Origin: Bacillota bacterium
GTDB lineage: Bacteria > Bacillota > Clostridia > Tissierellales > Sedimentibacteraceae
DNA: 22,326 nucleotides
NCBI GenBank assembly: GCA_029239575.1
Contig: JARBUP010000011.1
Coordinates: 1 to 22,326, forward strand
Direction of reading: 5' to 3'
The translations under genes and the position numbers were made by a program. The notes beneath the pieces were generated by a model. It saw only the letters and a list, made by a program, of their open reading frames with translations. It ran no database searches and had not been told where the DNA came from. This document shows positions 1 through 7,258 of this stretch, piece after piece. Position 1 is the stretch's first letter, and each line of letters begins with the position of its first letter.

Positions 1-171
1 TTCATTATTTTTTAATTCATTTTGTAAATATCTGAAATCTATTTTAGCCTTATATTTGCCATAGTTTTCAACATATAAATCCGGTATTCCTATTTTGTCC
101 GCTATTGTATTAATTACTTGCATCTCTGCCTGTTGAGCAATTTCGATATCTGATAAAAATTTTTCTGCCAT
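1..171 (-). CDS. fhs: Formate-tetrahydrofolate ligase, N-terminal fragment
   Basis: Only the first 57 codons are in the window; the gene runs off the left edge with no stop, so it is cut by the window and not visibly broken. The translation starts MAEKFLSDIEIAQQAE and continues with IADKIGIPDLYVENYGKYKAKI. This is the characteristic SDIEIAQ...I..IA.K.GI....YGKYKAK N-terminus of formate-THF ligase. The family makes 10-formyl-THF from formate, THF and ATP in the cytoplasm. In fermenting anaerobes it can also run backwards to gain ATP. An AGGAGG ribosome binding site lies 4 nt upstream of the ATG at 171. The gltS terminator (245-280) sits just upstream, so fhs probably has its own promoter in the AT-rich gap, although I see no convincing one. 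The link to the formimino genes next door makes sense: methenyl-THF made there can be hydrolysed to formyl-THF and then used by this enzyme. Confidence 0.88.
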   Translation of the reverse strand, partial: MAEKFLSDIEIAQQAEMQVINTIADKIGIPDLYVENYGKYKAKIDFRYLQNELKNNE

Positions 172-175
172 AAAA

Positions 176-181
176 TCCTCC
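176..181 (-). promoter_or_regulatory. Ribosome binding site of fhs
   Basis: AGGAGG on the minus strand, 4 nt before the ATG at 171. It fixes the start of the truncated fhs gene. Confidence 0.8.
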
Positions 182-244
182 TAAGTAAATCATTTATTTA
201 TATTTTATATTTTAAACATCTAATTTTCGTCTATAAATTTTTTT

Positions 245-280
245 AAAAAAAGGATAAGACATTTGCCTTATCCTTTTTTT
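245..280 (-). terminator. Intrinsic terminator after gltS
   Basis: A perfect 14-bp inverted repeat (245-258 and 267-280) has the core GGATAAG/CTTATCC, an 8-nt loop and flanking A and T runs. It lies 17 nt after the gltS stop. Because the stem is flanked by A and T tracts on both sides it could stop transcription from either direction. Confidence 0.85.
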
Positions 281-296
281 AAATTTTATTACTGTT

Positions 297-1529
297 TTAA
301 CAAAGTAAGTTTATCATGTAAATTACAAATGGTTGATAGAAAACATCTATTAAAAATGCCCCAACAATTGGAACTATTATTAATGCTTTCTTTGATTCAC
401 CATATTTAGCATGTATAGTTGTCATATTTGCAACTGCCGTAGGTGTTGAACCTATGTCGTGTCCTATTAATCCAGCACACATAACTGCTGCATCATAATT
501 TTTACCCAATATTCTAAATATAACAAAATAAGTAAGTAATGTTAAACCTATTGTTTGAACTGATAATAAAATAATCAAAGGTAATGCGAGCTCTGCAAGT
601 TCCCAAAGTTTTAATGTTGTAAGTGCCATTGAAAGATATATACCTAAACTAACATCTCCAATTTTATCATTAAAATCTATGCTGAAATTATAGAAATGAA
701 ATTTTTCATTAAGGTTTCTTACTAATACGGCAAAGAACATTGCTCCAACATATGTTGGAATTGACATATTAATAAGTTTTCCAATATATCCTACAATTAC
801 AGAACCAAGAGTCATACAAATAAGTAATGCAGTAATATTTTTCATTGTATTGCCATAATCAAGTTCAACTTTATTTTCTTCAGTTTCTACATATCCGCTT
901 GTATCAATGCTGAAATTTTCGTCATTTTGTGGTTTTAAATTATATTTTACTATCAATCTTCTTCCAAGAGGTCCACCAATTAAACTGGCTGCTACAAGTC
1001 CAAATGTTGCTGAAGCTAATCCCACAAGGCTTGCTCCAGGATATCCCATACCTTCAAGCGTTTGACCGTATGCAGCTGCACCTCCATGTCCTCCAACCAA
1101 TGCTATTGGTCCAGAAATTATACCATATGCAGGATGCATTCCTAAAGCTGAGCCAAGTCCTATACCAAGTCCTGTTTGAAGAACAGTTATTACAACATTC
1201 ACTACCCAATACAATACTAATAACTTTCCTCCAGTTAACAATACTTTAAGATTAGCTCCTAATCCTACAGTTGTGAAGAATGCAAGCATAAAGGCTGCTT
1301 GAAAAGTTGTATCAAATTTAAATTCTACAGCACCGCTTAAATGTAATAAATAATTTACAAAAACAAATATAAATCCTCCAACTACTGGAGCCGGTATGCA
1401 AAATTTATCAAGTGCAGATACTTTTCCTTTAACAGAGTAACCAATCATCAGCAGGATAGCTGCTAAAGTCATAGTTCCTATATTATCTAGTGTTAATGTA
1501 AAAACAGATTCAATTATTTCAAATTTCAT
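297..1529 (-). CDS. gltS: GltS-type sodium/glutamate symporter
   Basis: A 410-aa integral membrane protein of about ten or more hydrophobic segments, the usual length of the ESS (glutamate:Na+ symporter) family. The two inverted structural repeats carry the family's loop signatures: LVGGHGGAAAYG (near residues 144-155) and GHDIGSTPTAVANM (near 355-370), followed by the conserved IVPIVGAFLID. E. coli GltS has GGHGTGAAW and GATPTAIANM at the same places. Family members move L- or D-glutamate with Na+ across the cytoplasmic membrane. The gene follows the formiminotransferase gene, whose product is glutamate, so it may export or recapture glutamate in that pathway. The direction is inference. The start is the ATG at 1529, with GGAGAGG about 6 nt upstream. 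A 204-bp gap holding a long palindrome separates it from ftcD, so it may be transcribed separately. Confidence 0.9.
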   Translation of the reverse strand: MKFEIIESVFTLTLDNIGTMTLAAILLMIGYSVKGKVSALDKFCIPAPVVGGFIFVFVNYLLHLSGAVEFKFDTTFQAAFMLAFFTTVGLGANLKVLLTGGKLLVLYWVVNVVITVLQTGLGIGLGSALGMHPAYGIISGPIALVGGHGGAAAYGQTLEGMGYPGASLVGLASATFGLVAASLIGGPLGRRLIVKYNLKPQNDENFSIDTSGYVETEENKVELDYGNTMKNITALLICMTLGSVIVGYIGKLINMSIPTYVGAMFFAVLVRNLNEKFHFYNFSIDFNDKIGDVSLGIYLSMALTTLKLWELAELALPLIILLSVQTIGLTLLTYFVIFRILGKNYDAAVMCAGLIGHDIGSTPTAVANMTTIHAKYGESKKALIIVPIVGAFLIDVFYQPFVIYMINLLC

Positions 1530-1599
1530 AGATTCCTCTCCTTAGTAATACGATTTTTTTATTAAAAATTTTAAAAGCAACATCTTAATAATACGTAAT

Positions 1600-1628
1600 C
1601 TTATAATTTAAATAGTAGTATTTATCCA
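1600..1628 (-). promoter_or_regulatory. gltS: Possible sigma-A promoter for gltS
   Basis: On the minus strand TGGATA (1623-1628), a 17-nt spacer and TATAAG (1600-1605) lie about 70 nt upstream of the gltS ATG. The -35 matches the consensus at 4 of 6 positions and the -10 at 5 of 6. In DNA this AT-rich the match is only suggestive. Confidence 0.35.
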
Positions 1629-1683
1629 TAAAACAAGTTTTGATTTAATAGTAATATCTTTATATTTGCAACTAATCTACTTA

Positions 1684-1723
1684 CATATGATTAACTTTAA
1701 ATCTATTTAAAGTTAATCATATG
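1684..1723. repeat. 40-bp near-perfect palindrome between ftcD and gltS
   Basis: Two perfect 19-nt arms (1684-1702 and 1705-1723, beginning CATATGATTAACTTTAAAT) flank a 2-nt centre. It starts 10 nt after the ftcD stop on the minus strand. As RNA it would form a long AT-rich hairpin, but no T run follows, so it is not a standard terminator. It could be an mRNA 3'-end protector, a weak terminator or a protein binding site. Confidence 0.7.
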
Positions 1724-1733
1724 CATATTTCTT

Positions 1734-2612
1734 CTAAGAATATATTTGTTCTGATGTAAAATCGTCATTAACTTTAATGTAGAATTTAAGCATCTCTTCT
1801 AATGCATAAACAGGTACCGGTCCAACTAATTCAGTATCTGCAATATTAACGTTGTATCTTGTTAATTCTGTCTTAATAGTTTCATACACTCTGTGAATTG
1901 GAGTTTTAGAATAATTAGTTAAATTCATAGAAACTTGTACCATCTTTTTTTCTGGCAGCTCTAACGCAATTGCTCTAACATTTTGAAAACCACCAGATGC
2001 ACCACGAACTGCTTTAACAATTTGTTTTGCTACTTCAATATTTTCTGTATCTAAGTTAACATTAAATGCTATAAGTGGGTATCTTGCGCCAGTTACTGTT
2101 GCACCACTTTTCGGGTTGAATTCAAATGGTCCTTCATCCGGTCTCCAGCTTTCATCTTGCATTTTTTCTGGCAATGCTTCATACTGACCTTTTCTTATTT
2201 TAGGAAGCAATTTTCTGTCTTCTCTTGTTGCAGAATCTTCATAAAAATATACTGGCACTCCAAGGCTTCCTAAATATTTTCCATATTCTTTAGAAATAGC
2301 TATTGCCTCTTCAGTTGTAACATTTTTAACTGGAATGAAAGGTACTACATCTATTGCTCCCATTCTTGGATGACTTCCTTTATGTACTGTCATATCAATA
2401 AGTTCAATTGCTTTTTTAGATAATCTTTTAGTTCCTTCCAAAACAGCTTCTGGTTCACCCCTGTATGTAAATACAGATCTGTTATGGTCTTTGTCAGAAT
2501 TAAGGTCAACTAATTCAATATTTCCGCCTTCTAACAATGCTTCTTTTACTTGGTTTACTACATCTAAATTTGTTCCCTCACTAATATTTACTTCTGCTAT
2601 TAAAGTTTTCAT
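1734..2612 (-). CDS. ftcD: Glutamate formimidoyltransferase
   Basis: A 292-aa cytoplasmic enzyme that moves the formimino group of N-formimino-L-glutamate to THF, giving glutamate and 5-formimino-THF (histidine degradation). Family motifs are clear: VNISEG near the N-terminus, HKGSHPRMGAIDVVPFIP (residues 77-94, with the catalytic-type His81), and EFNPKSGATVTGAR followed by PLIAFNVNL. Length fits the stand-alone transferase; in mammals it is fused to the cyclodeaminase, which here is the separate gene 34 nt upstream. The ATG at 2612 is preceded by GGAGG at good spacing. The close relative glycine formimidoyltransferase of purine fermenters cannot be excluded by eye. The neighbouring glutamate symporter favours glutamate as the product. 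Confidence 0.92.
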   Translation of the reverse strand: MKTLIAEVNISEGTNLDVVNQVKEALLEGGNIELVDLNSDKDHNRSVFTYRGEPEAVLEGTKRLSKKAIELIDMTVHKGSHPRMGAIDVVPFIPVKNVTTEEAIAISKEYGKYLGSLGVPVYFYEDSATREDRKLLPKIRKGQYEALPEKMQDESWRPDEGPFEFNPKSGATVTGARYPLIAFNVNLDTENIEVAKQIVKAVRGASGGFQNVRAIALELPEKKMVQVSMNLTNYSKTPIHRVYETIKTELTRYNVNIADTELVGPVPVYALEEMLKFYIKVNDDFTSEQIYS

Positions 2613-2646
2613 TTACTTTCCTCCAAATTTATAATATTTAATTTAA

Positions 2647-3204
2647 TTATTTTAAATTATCAATTTCATTTTTAAACTTAGCTAATATTTCCTCATTTTT
2701 AATTAAAGGTAAATTAGCTTCTATATTTTGAATGCAGCCGTCAACACCTATCTTAGCTAAGTTAATTCCAATACTTATATCGGAAGCAGCATTTTTATTA
2801 GATTTGCCGTCCAATATTTGTCCAATTTGTAATACTCTATTGCAAAGTTTAGCATTGTTTAAAGGAGCTGTTGCAGCAGTAACTCCTGCATTTTCTATTT
2901 TTTGTTTTCTTAAAGCTTTTTCCTCATCCGTAGATTTTGGATGTTTATAAGCTTCAATTATTGTTGAATAAGCTTTAGCATCTTCTTCCACACCTTTAAT
3001 CAATTCTGAATTAATTACATCTAACTCATCTGCTAATTCTAAATACTTACTGTCTTCAAGTCCATATTCTTTATTAAGCGATAATCTTGCTACCATACCA
3101 ATTAGTCCGGCAGCCATCGCTCCTGATAAAGCTGAAGCAGAACCTCCTCCAACTGTTACGTCTTTTGAATCTAAAATATTTTCTAAAACTTCAATGTAAC
3201 TCAT
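2647..3204 (-). CDS. fchA: Formimino-THF cyclodeaminase
   Basis: A 185-aa cytoplasmic enzyme that turns 5-formimino-THF into 5,10-methenyl-THF with release of ammonia, the step after the formimidoyltransferase. The N-terminal glycine-rich signature VGGGSASALSGAMAAGLIGMVARL (split here: VGGGSASALSG then AMAAGLIGM) is typical. So is the all-helical composition with KxxIENAGVTAATAPL in the middle. It is slightly shorter than the usual 200-210 aa. I choose the ATG at 3204, with GAGGTG upstream, over the adjacent TTG at 3207. It is the first gene of a pair with ftcD (34-nt gap). A sigma-54-like promoter lies 74-89 nt upstream. Confidence 0.9.
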   Translation of the reverse strand: MSYIEVLENILDSKDVTVGGGSASALSGAMAAGLIGMVARLSLNKEYGLEDSKYLELADELDVINSELIKGVEEDAKAYSTIIEAYKHPKSTDEEKALRKQKIENAGVTAATAPLNNAKLCNRVLQIGQILDGKSNKNAASDISIGINLAKIGVDGCIQNIEANLPLIKNEEILAKFKNEIDNLK

Positions 3205-3277
3205 CAAATCACCTCAAATTTTTAAATTATTATTAAAAGTATCTTTTTAATACTCGCTTTTAATTACTCTTATATAT

Positions 3278-3293
3278 TACAAATTTCGTGCCA
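3278..3293 (-). promoter_or_regulatory. Near-consensus sigma-54 (-24/-12) promoter upstream of fchA
   Basis: The minus strand reads TGGCACGAAATTTGTA, preceded by T. This is a perfect -24 element (TTGGCACG) with the right spacing to a -12 element that reads TTGT instead of TTGC. The start of transcription would be near 3267, giving a leader of about 60 nt to fchA. The -12 mismatch lowers confidence. Confidence 0.45.
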
Positions 3294-3369
3294 ATATTAT
3301 AAATTACTCACTTTGCTTATTTTGCAATGTTTTTTATAAACTTATTTTTTTTGAAATACGTTAACATGC

Positions 3370-3420
3370 AAAAAATGCCCTGCAAAATTTACATGGTGCA
3401 AATTTTGCAGGGCATTTTTT
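3370..3420 (-). terminator. Strong intrinsic terminator after the aldo/keto reductase-merR operon
   Basis: Perfect 21-bp inverted repeat: 3370-3390 (core TGCCCTGCAAAATTT) and 3400-3420, with a 9-nt loop. A run of A's on one side and T's on the other make it able to end transcripts from both directions. It lies about 110 nt after the merR stop and shields the fchA promoter from read-through. Confidence 0.9.
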
Positions 3421-3528
3421 AATTCTACGCTATATTCCAAACATCACACTTATAATTAATATTTTCTATTGGGATGTAAAAAACTAATCATCCGTTTTTT
3501 TTAGTTATTTTTCCTTTTCAAACACTGA

Positions 3529-3870
3529 CTAAACATACCTTTTAATTTTATTATCTAATCGTTCTATTGTTTTTTTCATGTCTTCCATTTTTTCTGCTAA
3601 TTGTTTGCGTTGTTCAGTTAATAGTTCTTTTCTTGCATCAAGAGTTTCATCGCCCTCTTGAAAAAGCTTAACATACTCAATTAATACCTCAATGGGAAGA
3701 CCTGCACTTCTCATACATTTAATAAATTCCACCCATCTGCAGTCTTCTTCCAAATAATCCCTAATTCCATTTTTATTACGATTTACTGTAGGAATCAGAC
3801 CAACTCTTTCATAATAACGAAGTGTATCAGCTGAAAGCCCATATTTTTTACTCACTTCTGTAATTGTCAT
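3529..3870 (-). CDS. MerR-family regulator (AdhR/NmlR-like, aldehyde-type)
   Basis: A 113-aa DNA-binding protein. The N-terminal winged helix has the MerR signature TITEVSKKYGLSADTLRYYERVGLIP (as TITEVSKKYGL, SADTLRYYERVGLIP). The dimerisation coiled coil (about residues 75-110, rich in E, K, R, M, L) follows. There is no long effector domain. A cysteine at residue 52 in WVEFIKCMRSAGLP sits where, as I recall it, B. subtilis AdhR has its aldehyde-sensing Cys52. A second cysteine is at 44. The gene is 26 nt downstream of the aldo/keto reductase gene in the same direction, so it is autoregulated if it acts on the upstream dyad (5199-5218). Start ATG at 3870 with GGAGG upstream. The inducer, probably an electrophile or aldehyde, is inference. 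Confidence 0.88.
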   Translation of the reverse strand: MTITEVSKKYGLSADTLRYYERVGLIPTVNRNKNGIRDYLEEDCRWVEFIKCMRSAGLPIEVLIEYVKLFQEGDETLDARKELLTEQRKQLAEKMEDMKKTIERLDNKIKRYV

Positions 3871-3896
3871 AGGAAATACCTCCTTGATCTCTATTT

Positions 3897-5018
3897 CTAT
3901 TTTTCAAATGTATTTGCTACTTCTTTCAAATGTTTTGTAATTTCAATATGCTGTGGACAGCTTCTCTCGCACTTCTTACATTCGATACAATCAGATGCTT
4001 TACCGTAAGTTTTGTTTGTATTTGCATAATATAAACCTTGTAAAGAAAATACCTTTTTTATTTCCATTTTCTCTGTATTATAAAGTGAAAAATATTTTGG
4101 TATTGCAATATTTTTAGGACATTCGTCAACACAGTATTGACATGCGGTACAAGGAATGGCAATTGCTTCATTAATAACCTTTACAGCTTTATTTACAATA
4201 TTAAATTCTTCTTGTACAAATGGTTTGAACTCTTGCATATATCCTGTATTGTCCAACAGTTGTTCCATAGACGACATGCCGCTAAGAACCATAATTACAT
4301 TTTCATGGCTTGCTGCAAATCTAATTGCCCAGGATGATACAGACATATCAGGATGATATTCTTTAAATAACTTTTCTGCTTCCTCAGGTACCTCTGCCAA
4401 TGTACCGCCTTTTATGGGTTCCATAACGATGACTGGCTTATTATGTTTCTTTGCAATTTCATAGCATTTTTTAGACTGAATACCTTCATTATCCCAATCT
4501 ATATAGTTTAACTGTAACTGTACAAAATCAACTTCCGGATGTTCAGTTAATATTTCATCTAATAAGTCGGCTGTATCATGAAAAGAGAATCCAATATTTT
4601 TGACTTTTCCTTCTTCTTTCTTTTTCTGCACAAATGAAAATGCATCAACTTTTTTTGCAATTTCATAATGAGATACACCTAAATTATGAACAAGATAATA
4701 ATCAAAATAATCCACCCCAACTTTATCTAACTGTTCATTGAAAATTCTATCTAAATCTTCAGATGTTTTTAAAAGAATGGTCGGCAATTTTGTAGCAACT
4801 ATAAATGAATTTCTTGGATGGCGTTTTACTAATGCTTCTTTTAAAGCAACTTCACTCATAAAATTATGATACATATAAGCTGTATCAAAATAATTAAATC
4901 CTCTTTCTAAGAAAGTGTCCACCATTTTATTTATTTGTTCAAAATCAAAACTTGTCTGATCTTCCTTATTTTTTATTGGTAAACGCATAAATCCAAATCC
5001 TAATTTTTTCTGTATCAC
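3897..5018 (-). CDS. Aldo/keto reductase with C-terminal 4Fe-4S domain
   Basis: A 373-aa cytoplasmic oxidoreductase. Residues 1-270 form the AKR TIM barrel with the catalytic tetrad visible as Asp45 and Tyr50 (FDTAYMYH), Lys77 (VATKLP) and His111 (YLVHNLG). The C-terminal part has two cysteine clusters of the CxxCxxCxxxCP kind: C290/C293/C296/C300 and C344/C347/C350/C354, as in the ferredoxin-fused AKRs of anaerobes. The barrel would reduce an aldehyde or ketone, and the clusters would pass electrons. The substrate is unknown. It starts with GTG at 5018, with GGGAG about 9 nt upstream. It is first in an operon with the MerR gene and sits behind a MerR-type promoter, so it probably detoxifies a reactive aldehyde. 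Confidence 0.9.
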   Translation of the reverse strand: MIQKKLGFGFMRLPIKNKEDQTSFDFEQINKMVDTFLERGFNYFDTAYMYHNFMSEVALKEALVKRHPRNSFIVATKLPTILLKTSEDLDRIFNEQLDKVGVDYFDYYLVHNLGVSHYEIAKKVDAFSFVQKKKEEGKVKNIGFSFHDTADLLDEILTEHPEVDFVQLQLNYIDWDNEGIQSKKCYEIAKKHNKPVIVMEPIKGGTLAEVPEEAEKLFKEYHPDMSVSSWAIRFAASHENVIMVLSGMSSMEQLLDNTGYMQEFKPFVQEEFNIVNKAVKVINEAIAIPCTACQYCVDECPKNIAIPKYFSLYNTEKMEIKKVFSLQGLYYANTNKTYGKASDCIECKKCERSCPQHIEITKHLKEVANTFEK

Positions 5019-5190
5019 TTTTTTTCTCCCTTTATATTAATTTTTTTTAAATAATTATTGCTAATGATTTTAAGGATTATATCAATATTTTGTCATTATA
5101 AAATATTCTAACCAGAAATTTTTATCTTTAACTAATATATTTTTAGTCTTTATATCTCTTAAGTGAAAATCTTATAACTTTCTTCTATTA

Positions 5191-5221
5191 AATCTAACAC
5201 TTAAAGTGCACTCCAAGTCAA
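5191..5221 (-). promoter_or_regulatory. MerR-type promoter with 19-bp spacer and operator dyad
   Basis: The minus strand has TTGACT (5216-5221), a 19-nt spacer and TAGATT (5191-5196). The overlong spacer is the hallmark of MerR-activated promoters. It is filled by an imperfect dyad ACTTGGAGT-GC-ACTTTAAGT (5199-5218), in which 7 of 9 arm positions pair. It drives the reductase-merR operon with a leader of about 165 nt. Confidence 0.82.
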
Positions 5222-5258
5222 GAGTTTTTATAAATTTTTTTTAATAGCAATTAATATC

Positions 5259-5287
5259 TTGATTATGGTTTAAAATGTTGTTATTAT
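5259..5287 (+). promoter_or_regulatory. Likely sigma-A promoter of the small gene at 5384
   Basis: TTGATT (5259-5264), a 17-nt spacer and TATTAT (5282-5287). Transcription would start near 5294, about 90 nt before the ATG. Confidence 0.5.
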
Positions 5288-5383
5288 ATAAAATATGTTT
5301 TATTTTTGGTTTATGAAAAATTTTTCATAAAAAGAATTATACAACTTTTAATAAAAACAAAAGAATTAAGTGGAAGGGTACAT

Positions 5384-5689
5384 ATGAACACAGAAAAAGA
5401 AAAAATTTTAAACAAAAAAGTTTATAGCACCAACGAGTATCTATGCAATACAAAAGAGCATGATAGCATAGTTATTACAGCTTCTATTATAAAAGACGTA
5501 GAGCTAAACGAAGATTTTTTAGATGTTTGGGTAAAATTATTCCCTGATGCATGTGATAGTTATTTTATCGAAGGATACTCTGTAGAAGGCTTTTCAATTA
5601 CGTCAACAGATGACTTTATTTTAGAGTTAATTAAATCAGGAAAGATAGATTCAGCTCTTGAAGAGATAAAAGAAGAATTAGCTAATTAA
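5384..5689 (+). CDS. Small acidic protein of unknown function
   Basis: I do not recognise this 101-aa product. It is acidic (many D and E, especially in the C-terminal third ESLEEIKEELAN-like helix) and has two cysteines but no membrane segment, signal peptide or metal motif. It reads as a soluble mixed alpha/beta domain with a hydrophobic core (DSIVITASIIKDVELNEDFL, and YSVEGFSITSTDDFILELI). A longer frame opens at a TTG at 5306 but has no ribosome binding site. The ATG at 5384 has GGAAGGG about 5 nt upstream and a promoter at the right distance, so I use it. It is a single-gene unit ended by the hairpin at 5694. The small size and complete signals support a real gene, but its role is open. 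Confidence 0.7.
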   Translation: MNTEKEKILNKKVYSTNEYLCNTKEHDSIVITASIIKDVELNEDFLDVWVKLFPDACDSYFIEGYSVEGFSITSTDDFILELIKSGKIDSALEEIKEELAN

Positions 5690-5693
5690 AAAT

Positions 5694-5728
5694 AATAGGG
5701 AGTGGAAATCCACTTCCTATTTGTTTTA
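5694..5728. terminator. Bidirectional terminator between convergent genes
   Basis: AATAGGGAGTGG (5694-5705), a 4-nt loop and CCACTTCCTATT (5710-5721) form a 12-bp stem with one G-U pair, followed by TTGTTTT. On the other strand the stem is followed by ATTATTTTT. It can end both the small plus-strand gene and the minus-strand activator/D-aminoacylase operon. Confidence 0.8.
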
Positions 5729-5744
5729 AATTTGAATATTTTAA

Positions 5745-7244
5745 TCATAATTCAGCATATTTCATAATTCCATCTACCCAAACTGCCTTTATTCCAATAG
5801 GAAACTTTTTAGGGTTTATGTATGAATTTCCATCTCTTATTTCATTTGGATTAAAAAGAACTATGTCTGCAGCCATTCCTTCTCTTAGTATTCCCCTATC
5901 CCACAATCTAAGTCTACGCGCTGGTTCACTTGTCATTTTTCTAATAACCTCTTCTATAGAAAACAGTTTCATATTTCTTGCATAATTCCCTAACATTCGT
6001 GGAAAAGTACCATACACCCTTGGATGTGGAAAATCTGATATAATCCCATCAGTACATATGCATAAATATGGTTGCTTTAATAGTATTTCTAATTCATTAT
6101 TATTTATAGCAAAAAATAATGCTAATGCATTATTATCTTCTCTCAGTAACTTTAATATTACTTCAGAAGCACCAATTCCCATTTGGCTTCTTATTTCTTT
6201 TAATCTTTTTCCAATAAAACTACTATATTTAGAACATGAACTTATAATTATATTTTCTTCTCCTCCATATGATTCAATATTATTGTCAATTTCTTTTATA
6301 GCATTTATATATAAATCTTCTGTTTCAATTATTTCGTTTATATCTAATGAGTTTTTACCTAATAAAATATCTAATGGTGAATTTATTGCTATATAAGGAT
6401 AACAATCATAGCTTATCTCTATACCTTCCTTAACATATTTATCTATTTTCTCTAAAGCTATCTTCATTTTACCATGATTTCGATTACCTACTGCTTTTAA
6501 TTGTGAAATATGCATTCTTGCATTGCTTTTTTTACCTATTCTGGCTAATAAATCTATGGTTTCTAACAACAAATTATGTTCATCACCAAAATACATCATG
6601 GCAATTCCATCAAATTCAGATACGACTTTGCATACCTCGACAATTTCATCTTCATCACCAAAACTACTTGGTGTATTGATCATACTAAATGATACACCTA
6701 TAGCTCCCTCCATTAATGATTTTCTAACTATATTTTTCATATTCTCAATTTCATCTTTTGTAAGTTTTCTATCTTGGTTATTAGCTATAAACATTCTTGC
6801 AGTTCCATGGCCTAATAAATTTTCTATTTTACCATCATAAGTAGATTCATTAATAGATTTTTTATAATCTTTAAATTCCGTCCAAACATGTTTATTTTCT
6901 GTATTTCCTGAATATGTCATGACTTTTTCATATAAGTATTCTTTTATAGATTCATTACAAGGAGCTGCTGATATACCATCTTGTCCTATTACTTCTGTTG
7001 TTATTCCTTGTCTTATTGCATAATGCAACTTTTCTTTTTTAAATATTTCTAAATCCGAATGACTATGTACATCTATAAAACCCGGGCAAACTGCAAATCC
7101 TAATCCGTCTATAACAATATTACACTCATCATCAAAATGTTTTGAAATTTTTGATATTTTTCCTTCTTCTATATATAAGTTGGATTGAAAAGGAATCGAA
7201 CCCAATCCATCATATATAACAACATTTTTAATTGTAGTATTCAT
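5745..7244 (-). CDS. N-acyl-D-amino-acid deacylase family amidohydrolase (first copy)
   Basis: A 499-aa metal-dependent hydrolase of the D-aminoacylase branch of the amidohydrolase superfamily. Such enzymes remove an acyl group from N-acyl-D-amino acids. Visible elements: N-terminal beta segment (NVVIYDGLGSIPF), metal motif PGFIDVHSHSD (His60, His62), EVIGQDG (Asp89 where the family's bridging cysteine is expected), MHISQLKAVG, YDCYPY, CTDGIISDFPHPRVYG, and the C-terminal ADIVLFNP. I prefer the ATG at 7244 because AAGGGG at 7256-7251 is properly spaced to it. The TTG at 7265 and the ATG at 7250 are worse placed. It follows the sigma-54 activator gene by 14 nt in one operon and is a paralogue of the gene at 16794. 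Substrate is unproven. Confidence 0.87.
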   Translation of the reverse strand: MNTTIKNVVIYDGLGSIPFQSNLYIEEGKISKISKHFDDECNIVIDGLGFAVCPGFIDVHSHSDLEIFKKEKLHYAIRQGITTEVIGQDGISAAPCNESIKEYLYEKVMTYSGNTENKHVWTEFKDYKKSINESTYDGKIENLLGHGTARMFIANNQDRKLTKDEIENMKNIVRKSLMEGAIGVSFSMINTPSSFGDEDEIVEVCKVVSEFDGIAMMYFGDEHNLLLETIDLLARIGKKSNARMHISQLKAVGNRNHGKMKIALEKIDKYVKEGIEISYDCYPYIAINSPLDILLGKNSLDINEIIETEDLYINAIKEIDNNIESYGGEENIIISSCSKYSSFIGKRLKEIRSQMGIGASEVILKLLREDNNALALFFAINNNELEILLKQPYLCICTDGIISDFPHPRVYGTFPRMLGNYARNMKLFSIEEVIRKMTSEPARRLRLWDRGILREGMAADIVLFNPNEIRDGNSYINPKKFPIGIKAVWVDGIMKYAEL

Positions 7245-7258
7245 TTTCATCCCCTTAT

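Larger units (their letters stand above)
3205..3528. other. Intergenic region between fchA and the merR-like gene
   Basis: This 324-bp gap holds the sigma-54-like promoter (3278-3293) and the 21-bp terminator stem (3370-3420). Apart from these I see no open frame with a ribosome binding site, and no RNA gene. Confidence 0.6.
5019..5383. other. Divergent intergenic region, reductase operon / small gene
   Basis: These 365 bp hold the MerR promoter (5191-5221) on the minus strand and a likely sigma-A promoter (5259-5287) on the plus strand. The reductase leader (5019-5184) is AT-rich and I see no conserved RNA structure in it. Confidence 0.55.

Noticed and set aside
5306..5383. Longer 127-aa version of the small plus-strand protein starting at TTG
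   Set aside because: No ribosome binding site before 5306 and the start would lie within a few nt of the predicted transcript start; the ATG at 5384 has one.
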